DNA of 35,953 nucleotides from Fomitopsis serialis (GCF_022376445.1 NW_025955355.1:1-35953); one strand, 5' to 3'; numbered from the stretch's first letter, positions 1 through 10,410 are shown. The notes: generated by a model from the sequence alone, not told the origin. Numbers and translations are program-made.

Positions 1-1
1 T

Positions 2-433
2 TCTTCGCGCTACAATCATTATTATCTCTCCCAGACGTCCCCTCTACCTTCTCCAGCTCTCCCGTCTGGTGCAGACGCACAAGGCACACCCAAGAAAAAG
101 AAGAGGTCGAGGGGAAAGTCCCTGTCGTCGAAGCAGTCGGATGAGCGCTCCCACTCGACATCCTCTCTCCTCACGTCGCAGTCCCCCTCCCTTCCTTCGC
201 CGCCGCCTACCCAGACTGCCTTCGAACAGTCTGCCACCACCATTTCTCCGATCGTAGAATCCGACAGCCAATTCGAGGGCTTCCCAGGGGGGACTCTGGA
301 CCTCGCGCGCGAGCAGGCGATCGCCCAGGAGACTTCGAAGGACTCCGGCAGTTTCCCGAGTGTTGGGCTGCGTGGTATCCAGGGGACGAAGAGCGACATG
401 GGCGTATTTTTGGCGAACCGTGGTCACGCGTGA
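2..433 (+). CDS. 3' end of an unidentified Ser/Pro-rich protein (partial)
   Basis: One frame is open from base 2 to the TGA at 431-433, giving the last 143 residues of a protein whose start lies outside the window. The fragment is rich in Ser, Pro and Thr, with a basic KKKKRSRGK cluster near residue 33 and a more ordered tail containing TLDLAREQAIAQE and ending VFLANRGHA. The bases around 20-34 (pyrimidine-rich, ending CTCCCAG) resemble a 3' splice site, so the real last exon may begin near 35. The composition suggests a disordered tail with a possible nuclear-localisation-like patch. I do not recognise the family and assign no function. Confidence 0.6.
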   Translation, partial: SSRYNHYYLSQTSPLPSPALPSGADAQGTPKKKKRSRGKSLSSKQSDERSHSTSSLLTSQSPSLPSPPPTQTAFEQSATTISPIVESDSQFEGFPGGTLDLAREQAIAQETSKDSGSFPSVGLRGIQGTKSDMGVFLANRGHA

Positions 434-851
434 ATTCAATGACTGCCTCGTATTAGAACGTTTGGCGTGTACGTTTCGTTCCGGTCATGCAGACCTATGT
501 CACATCTAGCGTAATTTCTTTCTGTATTTGGAGGTACATCACTATCATTCATGTATACCCGTCCATTCCGTGCTCCGCAAACCTCGGAGCGTTCTGAGGG
601 TCTCAACGCCTGAAAAGTCTGGCTTGGACACGACAGCGCACCTTAATAGCAGCGAGGTGTCTAGGTTGGTGATATTGGGATGAAGTGGCCTTACCGTTGC
701 AATAGTATCTTAGTGAATGGCACGTTAGAAGCTTTGTATTGGTTTTTGTTACCGTGTAAGCAGTCTGTAATGATGTTTATTACCGTGTTGTTACCTGCAC
801 GGAAGCGCGGGAAGCTCGTCCCTTACCTCCCCAAACCTTCCGGCCCCCATC
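434..851. other. Intergenic: 3' UTR of first gene and ATG18 promoter
   Basis: No coding potential or RNA gene was seen. The stretch must carry the 3' UTR of the upstream gene and the ATG18 promoter. T-rich segments occur around 735-795. Confidence 0.5.
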
Positions 852-2493
852 ATGGCTGAACGCGTGAACTCGAACATGCTGTTCGCCAATTTCAACCAGG
901 ACTTTACGTGAGTGCTCCGGCATGTCGGTGTAGAGCCCAGCTCATGTGCGCAGATGCATCTCCGTCGGGACGCGGAAAGGCTACAGCATCACGAACGTGG
1001 ACCCATTTGGCCGTGTATACACCAAGAGTACGTTCGCGCATCGTTCGCCACGAGGAAGCTAAAGGGTAAATGCTGCAGATGACGGAGCGAGGGGGATAGT
1101 GGAGATGTTGTTCTGCACGTCGCTGCTTGCGCTCGTCGGTGCGGCAGACCATCCACAGTCTAGTCCTCGTAAACTGCAGATCGTGAACACGAAGGTGAGT
1201 CTATGATCTCGTATGCATACACCTGTTCCAACACCATAGATCGCCTTCGAACTTACATGTGTTCGGGTAGCGGCAATCCATGATATGCGAACTGCTCTTC
1301 CCCTCCTCCATCCTTTCCGTCAAGATGAACCGCAAGACGCTCGTCATCGTCCTCGAAGTAGAGATCTACATTTACGACATCTCGAATATGCGGCTTATGC
1401 ACGTTATAGAGACGACCCCGAACCCAGACGGTCAGTCCCACTCCTCCCGGCGGCGCGTCTGACTGCTGACGATCGACCCGGTCCGCCCAGCCATCATCGC
1501 GCTCTCCCCATCCTCCGACAACTCCTACCTCGCATACCCTTCGCCCGTCCCCTCACCCACGTCGCCCCTCGCGCAGCCGTCCGCGCAGCCCGCGTCGCCT
1601 ACGCCCCCGGGCCAGCAGACCGGCGACGTGCTCCTGTTCTCGACGCGCTCGCTGACGGTCGCGAACGTCATCCAGGCGCACAAGTCGCCCATCTCCTTCC
1701 TCGCGATCAACTCGACCGGCACACTGCTCGCGACCGCGTCCGACAAGGGCACCGTCATCCGCGTGTGGAGCATACCCGGCGCGGAGAAGCTCTACCAGTT
1801 CCGCAGGGGCACGCGCGAGACGAGGATACACTCCATGAGCTTCAACCTCGTGTCGACGCTGCTCGCAGTCAGCTCCGCACACGACACAGTGCACATCTTC
1901 AAGCTCGGCCAGCAGAAGGGCGCTCCGGGCAGTCTGAAGACGCCGTCCAGTCCATCGGAGTCGGTGGATAGTCGGGAGGGGCAGCTGGATGGAGGCTATG
2001 ATGCGTACGTCGATAAGAAAAGGAACGGGGGTGTCTCGTACGTCCTCGTTGCCCTCAATAGCATCGCGCGTATTCACTTCTCACCAGGTCAAGCCTGCGT
2101 CGCGGGTCGGCACGGTTGACGAAGAACCTCACGTCCTCCGTCGGCGGCTACCTTCCAAACACCCTGACGGAGATGTGGGAGCCATCGCGGGACTTTGCGT
2201 TCCTGCGGCTACCCACGAGCGGCGCGCGGTGTGTCGTTGCTCTGAGCGGGTAAGCAACTGTACATTCTGGGAAACTGCAGCAGGTTGGGCTCATGCGGCG
2301 CATCTAGGACAATGCCGCAAGTCATGGTTATCTCCTCAGAAGGCTATTTCTACTCATATAGCATCGATCTGGAGAACGGCGGGGAGTGCTCACTAATGAA
2401 GCAATACAAGTGCGCCTTCGATCGTCATCGCTCACACCATCGACTGACTCGCCGTCTAGCCTTCTCGACTCCAATGACGAGGCGAATGATTGA
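852..2493 (+). CDS. ATG18: Autophagy PROPPIN Atg18 (WIPI family, WD40 beta-propeller)
   Basis: Eight exons (852-907, 954-1027, 1079-1194, 1271-1430, 1491-2037, 2088-2249, 2308-2409, 2460-2493) splice in phase to a 416-residue protein. It begins [19 protein letters not shown] and carries the FRRG phosphoinositide-binding motif at about residues 239-242, inside [18 protein letters not shown]. Other family signatures are [13 protein letters not shown], the [20 protein letters not shown] block and [14 protein letters not shown] near the C-terminus. Atg18 proteins bind PI3P and PI(3,5)P2 on the phagophore and vacuole and work with Atg2 in lipid transfer to the growing autophagosome. A Pro/Ser-rich loop (about 152-179) interrupts the propeller, and a Ser-rich loop follows KLGQQKG. 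Length and motifs are normal for a full-length member. The gene converges with the SET gene downstream. Confidence 0.96.
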
Positions 2494-2888
2494 TCGGATG
2501 TGGCTTATTCTGGAAGGATGAGGATGCCTTCTTACGAGGTGTTATGTTGTTGGGATCGTCCCGACTTGCGTAGTCCATCTCGACATGAGAGTCGGCTGCC
2601 GCGGTTTTCTGTCTGACACGATCATGATATGTCGGGTGTTCGGGACTGTGTACAGTATGCTCTGGTTAGTTGTCGTGCGGTGTTCGCACGCGGTATGCTA
2701 TGATTTGTTTATGTCGTTCCGGCTGGTGACGGGTTACAGTAAGCATGAAGATGAGTGAAGCCTGTGTAATTGTGTAGTTAATGAATTTCGATCGTTGATA
2801 CTCCGCCTCATAGTTGATCCCCCCGCAATCTTACACTACACATTATCAGGACATGTTATGCATTGGCATGCTCAATGAGTATATAGAA
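2494..2888. other. Convergent intergenic between ATG18 and the SET gene
   Basis: This holds only the 3' flanks of two converging genes. CpG dinucleotides are normal up to about 2825 and then disappear abruptly towards the SET gene. No RNA gene or repeat was seen. Confidence 0.5.
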
Positions 2889-4803
2889 CTATGGCTGATG
2901 ACCTGGCACATCTTTCCAGTAATTATCACCATAATTAAACAGCAACTCTTGTCCCTTCTTGATATACTTGGCTGTGGCAACAGTTGAGCTTCTGTCAAAC
3001 ATGGCTGCAAAGTGACTCACTGCTTGTGAAGGCTATTCTGAGCTCCCCATCCACCCAAATCACTGTGCACATTTGTGAGCTAGAAGCCAGCATGGATGTG
3101 GTAAGTACACTTCACTATCAGCACCAATATTGATATATGTTCCTTTTGCATGGTTCATGTACCTAGTGTCATTTCCTATCCATGCAGCATCCAAGACCTG
3201 ATATTCATTCAGAGTGAATGTGTAGTTGAGCTGTCTGTGCCTGTGAAGGATGCTATCATGTGGGATGAGTTATAGTTTCACTCAGTATGGGATAGAAATT
3301 ACTCCAGAAGCCCAGATGATGAATCAGGGTACAGTTCAGCAATATATTCTGCTCATTCAAGATCAGTGGCCTCAAAGAAAAGTACATAACTCTTGCATAC
3401 CTCCAATGATTGTGTTCTTAGGTATGTTTTGGTTGGCAAATAAACCTTGACCATATTGACCAGTCTTGGTGATTAGTTCCTAGCAAGTAATCATGGATGA
3501 TGCACTAGTAGCATAGCATGTGTATTTGATAGATCATACCTGGTTCAAGGCTTGTTGTAACACAGTATTGGGGCATGCATGCTTCCTGCCTTCACACCAA
3601 CATGAATAAACATATTAATCATAATTCATTTCTGATGGATGTTTTACCTCTCCTGCAAAGATCTATAATCAGCATGTGCATGGATGTCATATGTATGTAA
3701 CCTGACTTTCTCAGCGGGGGTGGCCCACACCTGTCTGGATCACACTCTCTATTGGCCTTTCTGCAGGCACACTTGGAGTCTTTCATGTTCTTGCACATAT
3801 CTGCTCTCCTACATTTGCATCCTGCAAATCTTAGGCGGCCTGTGCATGGCATTAGATCCTAATGCATGCTGATGAGAGATGTAACATACATTTATCATCA
3901 CATCTACAGCCTCGCTTGCAGTGCATTTTAGCCCTGTAGCAAGGACACTGGAATCCACATGGCCCTTGATGGTAACAGAAGTCAACTCTATGAAAATATG
4001 TGAGAAAATATACATTGATAATCTTGAGATACCTGCCCTGCAGGATTCAAATATCCTTCCCCAGCAACTCCTTCATCTTCTATGAAAATGTCAACACATG
4101 GAATAAAGTGGATCTGTGATTGCTCTCATACTGAATTGTTGGACAGGAGGTGCTGGATGCATGTGCTCAATTGAACCAACACCCCTAGCTGGTACAATGC
4201 TGTGGTCAGGAAATAATTGCCATCTATTCATGAACACCTGGGAGGATGCCAGTGTCAGCTCATGATCCCATAGGAAGTGTAATTCATACTTGGTAGCATG
4301 GCACCATTGCAATAGAGGCAATTGTGCAGGGCATTTCATCTGGCAAAATTGACAGAATGTCATTGATGCATTGTGCATCAGTCATAGCAGGGTTGTCTAT
4401 GTCATCCTCAGGCTGCTTATGAATGAGATATATGACAATCTATGTGCTTGAAAATCCATACCCTGTCTATGACACAACACATATCTCCACATGGTCTCTG
4501 GATTTGTTGCTTGAGAGATACAGATTTGATGTGTGCAGTCTGCCCTGAGAGCAGCTCATTGACCTGCTCTGTCAACACTTTATCAGTGCCAGAAAATACA
4601 GTGCCAGACAAACAAACTGACTATGTGGGAAGCAGAGACTGTATAAGCAGCCCACATGTGGGCATGTCTTGTCTACATACTCATTGACCTGTGTTTTAAG
4701 AGTATAGTCATCCAATTCGACATGTGGCAGCTCAGGAACATCAGGCCAGTGCCATAAGTCCCTAGGAAATACATGCCACTAGTATGAATACCTAAAGGCA
4801 GAA
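2826..4803. other. CpG desert covering exons 2-14 of the SET gene
   Basis: By eye I count four CpG dinucleotides in this stretch of nearly 2 kb (at 3715, 3836, 3913 and 4718), with abundant TpG and CpA. The next 60 bases (4801-4860) alone contain four. Arginine codons in the exons are almost all AGA or AGG. This is the footprint expected from long-term cytosine methylation and deamination at CpG. It stops at intron 1 on one side and just past the stop codon on the other. Confidence 0.9.
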
Positions 4804-5597
4804 CGGAAGGCATAAGCACACCTCTTGTGTATGCGCCCGATCAGACCGTTGTGTCCTAGAAGTCTGGGAAGAACCGAGTGTGTATCAACAACGTTGTAGG
4901 AGAACGATTGCGCCTCCAGGCGATGTATTGTTTCGAGTCCAATCAGGTCAGCTTGTAGGGCATCACTATGATCAGGATACATCGCGGCTGCGAACAGAAC
5001 AGAGCACGTACCATCCGGGTCACGACAGACATCCTGCCAATAGAAATGCTTGTGGTCTCGCGCCAATTGTTCCTCGTCGAACCCGGGCTCTCCAGCATAG
5101 GATACGAATCGGAGCCACTCAGACTCGTCGTCGTCGGTCTTGATGTTTTGCGATGTCGGCGTGCATGCCTCGTACTTCGGGTGTAGAGCAAAGACCTGAC
5201 CACGGACGTTGTCCACATCTAACATACTTACCCGCTCCCGTTCCATGTCGAATACCTGGAATATACCGTTCGCGACCTCGTCGACATCCATGCTCTCGTC
5301 AGAAACACAGAACGGTACGGCCGTGTCAGCCTCGTCCCATGGGGCCTGAGTTGGCGCCGCGATGAGGCTCCTAATCAGCGAGTGACAGGGCTCGGGCTCC
5401 CAGTCGTAGAAGTCGTCCCAGGCTTTACGGTAAACTGCAGCGATGGCGTTCCGTTCTTTGTCCCGTGCGAGCAGTCGCGCCGCGATGGCCTCCGACCGTT
5501 GAAGCACGTATTGCTCTGCGCTGTCCAGGCTGGCGCGAGCTGCCTCGTCGTAGGCGTCCTCATGGCGTTGATTGTCTGCGTCAGGAGAGTCGGCCAT
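2889..5597 (-). CDS. EZH2: Enhancer-of-zeste-type histone H3K27 methyltransferase (CXC plus SET domains)
   Basis: Fourteen exons on the minus strand give 642 residues with every splice phase consistent: 5597-4822, 4761-4622, 4568-4462, 4415-4290, 4237-4132, 3985-3890, 3839-3702, 3662-3648, 3589-3540, 3479-3401, 3348-3303, 3240-3116, 3062-3021, 2971-2889. In order, the protein shows a long N-terminal region with GEPGFDEEQLARDHKHFYW; CPHVGCLYSLCFPH; PCYQVF; a Cys-rich CXC/pre-SET module (CYHQGPCGFQCPCY, then KCACRKANRECDPDRCG); and a SET domain with YGQGLFA, RYMNHAKG (cofactor-binding NH) and ELLFNYGDNYW (catalytic Tyr region), ending close after it. Family knowledge: this is the catalytic subunit of PRC2, depositing H3K27 methylation. 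Exon 1 may contain a 60-nt in-frame intron (4952-5011), which would give 622 residues. The first ATG in frame is at 5597; the open frame upstream of it has no other ATG. Exons 2-14 lie in a CpG-free block unlike the rest of the window. Confidence 0.88.
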
Positions 5598-5772
5598 CCT
5601 ACGTTGGTAGTTCAAGACTGAGGACGTGGGTGCGAACTAAGAGTGAACGCCACAGCCCGAGTAGACGCGATCGAGATCGAGTAAATGGGCGCTTGTCGCG
5701 TCAGGTACAGCAGTCGTCGTGACTTGGTCTTGTCCACCACTTCGCATTTCTCTCCTATCCTGTCAAGTCAAG
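5598..5772. promoter_or_regulatory. Short divergent promoter between SET gene and EXO70
   Basis: The start codons of two divergent genes are only 175 bp apart, so both promoters must share this GC-rich segment. No clear TATA box was seen. Confidence 0.55.
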
Positions 5773-8216
5773 ATGGACGACGAAACAGCAGAAATTGAAT
5801 TGGTATGTAATGTAGCTCCATTTCGGTGAGCAAGTGCGATAGCTGGTGTTGTGTGCGACGTGCAAGGCTACGACCTGCTGTATCCAGGGACACTCAGCGT
5901 ATGTCATGTCTCATGTCTGACGGTGTATTCTCATAGCTCGAGCAAAATCTCAACAAGACGCGGCAAATATCGCAACGGATGACTTGTATGCACCGTCACT
6001 TCGCAAGCCTTGTGCCAAGTAACGGACCTTTGCAGCGATCTTGTCCAGTTTCGATGCACGCCTCGTCAAGCTCGAGAAGTCCATTCTGCCGTTATACAAC
6101 TCGTCTCAAATTCTGACGCGAAGAGCTAAGAGTTTGTCGCCCCGAATGCTATGTCTGCTTTGTCTATCTAACCCTTCGTGCTCAAGATATCGAAAGTGCC
6201 TTGAACAAGATCGACGAAATTCATGCCTACCAGGAGGGTATTGCTGCAGAGGAGGCACTGGTTCTTCGCGGGTGAGCGTCATCGGACATTGACTCGATGT
6301 AGGCATGACCACCGTTTCTTCAGTCCACAGCCGGGTCAGCTGCAAGCATACATCGAGATCGTCACCCGCATGAACCAGACCATTGCATTCGGCAGTATGG
6401 ACCTTGGAGCCGGCGAGACCGTACGCGTGTATGCTTCGATCCTACCCTTCAATTCAAACACCTTTACAGGCCCGCCTCGTCGAGACTGGTGCAAAGAAGC
6501 TCATGCAACTGTATACGAAGCTCGTCGCCGAGGCGTCATCTGGCACGCCCATCAACGGTCCTGACTTCGAACCTATGCCCTTTCCACCTGACATCCTCGG
6601 GACCCTCCATTCTCTTGTAGCCTTCTTACGCACGCTTCCTTTACCACCGACGCATCCAACCCACCCTGCCGCACCGGCGATCCAGGCTGCATTGAAGGAG
6701 GCACAGAAAGGATACGGAGATATGCGTGGCGCATGGGGAAAGAAATGCTTGGAAGTCTACGGGAAACGGGTGGTGGAGCGTGCAGGGACCATCGATGGTG
6801 TTGCAACCGCGCGGGAGTTTGCGAAGTATATTGACAACATCATGAGCATCGCAGATGTAAGTCGCGCATATTCTCACTATACTCTTCGTACATCAGCTAC
6901 TAACTCTGCTCACGGTAAACAACAGGCCGAATACGCTTTACTTCTCACTCTCGCCCCTCTTACAGCTCCTGCCTCAATAAACAGCACCTATACGACCCTC
7001 CTGAACCCGCTCTGTTCCCTGTTCTCCTCCACTCTCTCCTCCCTCAGCTCGCTGATCAAACGCGATCTCACCAAGAACACACCCATGGCACTGTCACTCT
7101 ACTCCTGTCTGAATGCAGTGCAGGAGCAGTGGGAGGAGACGATGGTCCGCCGAGCCGGCCGACGCGAGAACGAGCTGAAGGACGGCATGCAGGCCATGAA
7201 GGCCACCTGCCAGCGGAGTTTCCCTGAGTTGTTGGCGGATATCAAGTTGGCGGCAGGCAGCAGTCGCGGAGAGCTCAGCACCGGTATCATTGATACCACC
7301 ATGTCGGTACGCAGTGACCGAACACATTTGTTTTATTGCTAGCTGCTAATCCGATTGCTGCAGACGGTCGAGTACATCGAGCGCCTGCCCGACGTACGGG
7401 AACCTGTGTGCGCTATGCTGCTCAGTCTCGGTGATGGCAACTGGAAGATGGGCGAGGGCGCTCAAGTTGCGAAGACTGCACGACAAGACATCGACGAGAA
7501 CACGATTCTTCAGCACTTTACATGTATGTGAATCGGGTTTCCAGAACGATGTAGAGAACTGACATAGAATCCCAGTCGACCTCGTCAATATGACGCTGAA
7601 CACGCTGCAGGCACTTGCCAACTCCAACCGACGGCCCGCCTTCGGGTCCATCTTCCTCCTCAACAACGTCTCTTACCTCATCACACGCCTCCTCACGCGG
7701 CCATCTTCGCCAACATCCCCCGGCCTACTCTCGAAACCCGCTCAGGACATCCTCAAGTCGAACTTTCGCACCGCCAAGGCGGCGTACTTCGACTCGAACT
7801 TCAGCCCAATGCTGCAGACGCTCACCGACGACGGGAACAAGAGCAAGAGTGCGATCAAGGAGAAGTTCACGCGTTTCTTCGATCTGTTCGATGAGACCAC
7901 GGAGCGCCACCAGCTGGCGAGGGTGCTGCATGACGATGAGGAGGCGCGCGCGCAGGTCAGCGAGGAGGCGGTCAAGCTAGTCGTGCCGTCGCTGCAGAAG
8001 TTCATACAGAAGAACCTCGGGAAGGAGTTCAGTAAAAGTGAGTGTGCTCTTACGTTACATACACCTTCAGTTCATTGACCAACTTGCGTGCTTTAGACCC
8101 GAAGAAATGTGAGTCGCTCGGGACGTGGAATCTTCACGATGTACTGACTACAAGTTACAGATATCAAGATGTCAGCTGAAGAAGTGGAGGCACTCATCAA
8201 GAGCTTTTATCTGTAG
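5773..8216 (+). CDS. EXO70: Exocyst complex subunit Exo70
   Basis: Eleven exons (5773-5802, 5937-5985, 6036-6131, 6187-6271, 6324-6420, 6470-6856, 6926-7306, 7364-7523, 7576-8037, 8097-8108, 8161-8216) give 604 residues in phase. The N-terminus (MDDETAEIEL, then LEQNLNKTRQISQRMTSIL) is a coiled coil typical of Exo70. The C-terminal half is the helical-rod domain, with LLNNVSYLITRLL, KSAIKEKFTRFFDLFDE and a final KKYIKMSAEEVEALIKSFYL, the usual Exo70 end. Exo70 binds PI(4,5)P2 and Rho GTPases and tethers secretory vesicles to the plasma membrane at hyphal tips. Exon 10 is a 12-nt micro-exon. Length is normal for the fungal family and no frame breaks were seen. Confidence 0.95.
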
Positions 8217-8572
8217 GTCCTCTCTCTTGTTTTCAATGACGTGGATTCACACTGGCGATCGTCATTTGCAGCGCGAGGGATGGCATGCCTCCACCAGCAG
8301 AACGCGAGACGAATAATCTGCTTATTCAAGCAGGCTGGAGCCGCTAACGCTGGTGGCATGGACACCCGTCTGCATTCCATCTCTGTTGTAGTCTGTCCCT
8401 TGTATGGATCGATCTGGAGTATCGTGTTCTTCTGTGTATCGTAAGGAGAAGTATTGTAAGCCACACTTCACTCTGCGCATTCGACCTCAGTGCTCCCCAC
8501 CCAACTTTAGTGTACAATTCAGTCCTTCATACATCGTGTCGACCTCGGCATGGGCGTAGGTAAGCTTCCCCA
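8217..8572. other. Convergent intergenic between EXO70 and GFA gene
   Basis: This is the 3' flank of two converging genes. Nothing coding or structural was recognised. Confidence 0.45.
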
Positions 8573-9172
8573 TCACTCCGAAAGCCATCCCTGGAACACA
8601 CAGTCCGGCGGAACCATCGGCTTTTCCCATTCTTCATGGCAGGCAATCGCTCAGCTCGTCCTCAACATCACGCTCTTATATAACTCACCTTTCGCGCGTT
8701 TCCAGTAGATCTCCCTCGCAGGCGGGAGTTGGTTCCCGAACATCGCAAGCTTGATGGAGTACGTCTCCGGCGCCGACTCAGCCGCCGCCCACAGCGGCGT
8801 CCCGCAGTCGCCGCAGAAGTACCTGATCACGTCCTTCCCGGACTGCGCCGCGCCGGTGGGCTGTTTGTACCCCTTGGGCTCGCCCGTGAGGACCTTGAGG
8901 TTCTCGCGCTCGACGAATCCGAGGTAAGAGAAGACTGCCGTACCGGGGGACACTGGTCAGAGGTGAGTGTGGGCGAGAAGGAGCGGGCGGCGTACGGCTG
9001 CCGGACAGCATCTGGCACTCCTCGCAGTGGCAGATGCCTGCCTTTGCGTTCTCTCCGAATCCGCCGAGGACGCGGACCTTGATGGCGCCGCAGTGGCAGC
9101 TCCCTGGATCCCTGTGTTCAGCGACTCTGGCGCGACCTTGGACCAGACACACAGACCTTCGACGTCAGCCAT
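8573..9172 (-). CDS. GFA/CENP-V domain zinc protein (copy 1)
   Basis: Four exons on the minus strand (9172-9157, 9103-8996, 8952-8689, 8631-8573) give 148 residues in phase. The protein starts MADVEGSCHCGAIKVRVLGG and has the three Cys clusters of the GFA fold: SCHCGA, CHCEEC and FCGDCG followed by TPLWA. It continues YSIKLAMFGNQLPP and ends PPDCVFQGWLSE. The family includes glutathione-dependent formaldehyde-activating enzyme and CENP-V, and the Cys ligands bind zinc. Most fungal members have no proven substrate, so formaldehyde or thiol metabolism is only an inference. Exon lengths 16, 108 and 59 match copy 2 at 14263 exactly, so the two are paralogues. A TATA box lies about 50 bp upstream. 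Confidence 0.9.
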
Positions 9173-9217
9173 GCTTTACTCGCAAGCGTATGGGCGACGT
9201 TCAGCAGCGTGGTGCCC

Positions 9218-9225
9218 ATTATATA
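9218..9225 (-). promoter_or_regulatory. TATA box of GFA copy 1
   Basis: The minus strand reads TATATAAT about 46-53 bp upstream of the ATG at 9172. The position and sequence fit a core promoter, and the paralogue at 14263 has a comparable TATATAAA. Confidence 0.55.
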
Positions 9226-9949
9226 CCAACCGCACAGCGCCCTCCAGAACACATCACGGACGCCGTCGCGCAGCCATCATATCGGACCCATCATCAACTC
9301 CTGATTACGATGTTCTTGAGAGGTTCTGTGATGCTAACGTCTGGCGTTATCACTCAGGTAAGCTTAATTGGAGCGGCCATCCACAAACCACACTACCGCG
9401 CGCGCAGCCTCACTCTGGTAGCATGCGGTGCCGTCACTGAATACGTGGCTGTGATCCGAGTAGTGCCTCATGATCTGTTGAGGGTGAACAAGTTTGATTG
9501 ACGCAGGCGTACCAAGGTCGCTTGCGATGTGGGCGATATGAACGTGTAACATCCGTCAACGCCTAGAACCGACCTGTCACCTGCGGAAAGAGCGTACGAT
9601 CATGCACGAGCCAACTCACAAGAGATGCGTACGTAACTGTAGATGGACAACAGCTCGAGCTGGCGAAGCTAGCTATGGCCTTGACTCAGCAGACAGCGCA
9701 GCAGATATGTGCATGTGCATTAGTAGATCATTTCGACGACTCGCTCGCTCTCAGTACAGTGACCCCTTTGGAGAACACTAGTACAACGCGTATGCCGGGC
9801 AGCCCGTGACATCGATATCGGGCCCAAACGATGGTGTTCAGATGGGTCTCTGTCCTTCATACGAAGCCTCAAGGAGTCGTCAACTTCTCTCACTGTACAG
9901 AAAGCCATCCCATCAGCCCATCCATCGTGCTCACGAAGAGTCGTACCCA
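9226..9949. other. Intergenic, no gene recognised
   Basis: Upstream flank of GFA copy 1 and 3' flank of the decayed copy. Only short, unconvincing open frames are present, and no repeat or RNA was seen. Confidence 0.4.
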
Positions 9950-10410
9950 GACTCACCATGAGCCCATCTCCAGAAGACTTCTGTGCCAGGGTGTAGCTGA
10001 CACCTGGCGCTGCCTGTGACTCACCTCAGAGCAGCGTGCCGCAGTCGCCACAGAAGTAGTATCGTGTTACTTGTCCTCCCAATCTGTTCGTAGACTTAGA
10101 CTGCCTGTAGCCCTTGGGCATGCCCCAGGCGACTTGCAGATTGGTCCGCGTACAGACGAAGACTGCCGCGAAGGTGTGTGCCAGTGAGCTTGAATTATGA
10201 TTGGATGTATGCGAGGCATGGGACGTAGTATGACTGCCGGAGAGGGCTTCACTTCGCAGTGGCAGAGTAGGGGCTTGGATTGAATGTCGTTCGTGAAATC
10301 GCCGACAATTTGCAACTTGATCGCGTCGTAGTACTTGACAGCTTCCTGCGTACGTATGGGGACAGTCGTGTCGGGGGTTGGGATATGTTATGTCAATAAT
10401 ACAAGGCTTC
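9950..10410 (-). pseudogene. Decayed GFA-domain gene (copy 3)
   Basis: Minus-strand segments match the intact paralogues in order. Near 10330-10283, AIKLQIVGDFTND is followed by LLCHCEV. Near 10167-10026, AVFVCTRTNLQVAWGMPKGYRQ runs into VTRYYFCGDCGTLL and then a stop where the others read TPLWA. Near 9999-9957, LHPGTEVFWRWAH meets a GTGAGT donor as in the intact genes. The first zinc motif (SCHCGA) has become a YYDAIK-like sequence. The second lost its last Cys, and roughly 20 residues between the FCGDCG and EVFW blocks are deleted. No consistent reading frame remains. It sits between the two intact copies, so the three probably arose by local duplication. Exact ends are uncertain. Confidence 0.72.

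Noticed and set aside
2889..4800. Dead transposon or SET pseudogene, because of AT-rich sequence and short open frames
   Set aside because: Splicing 13 short introns restores a full in-phase CXC-SET protein with its motifs intact, so the gene appears functional.
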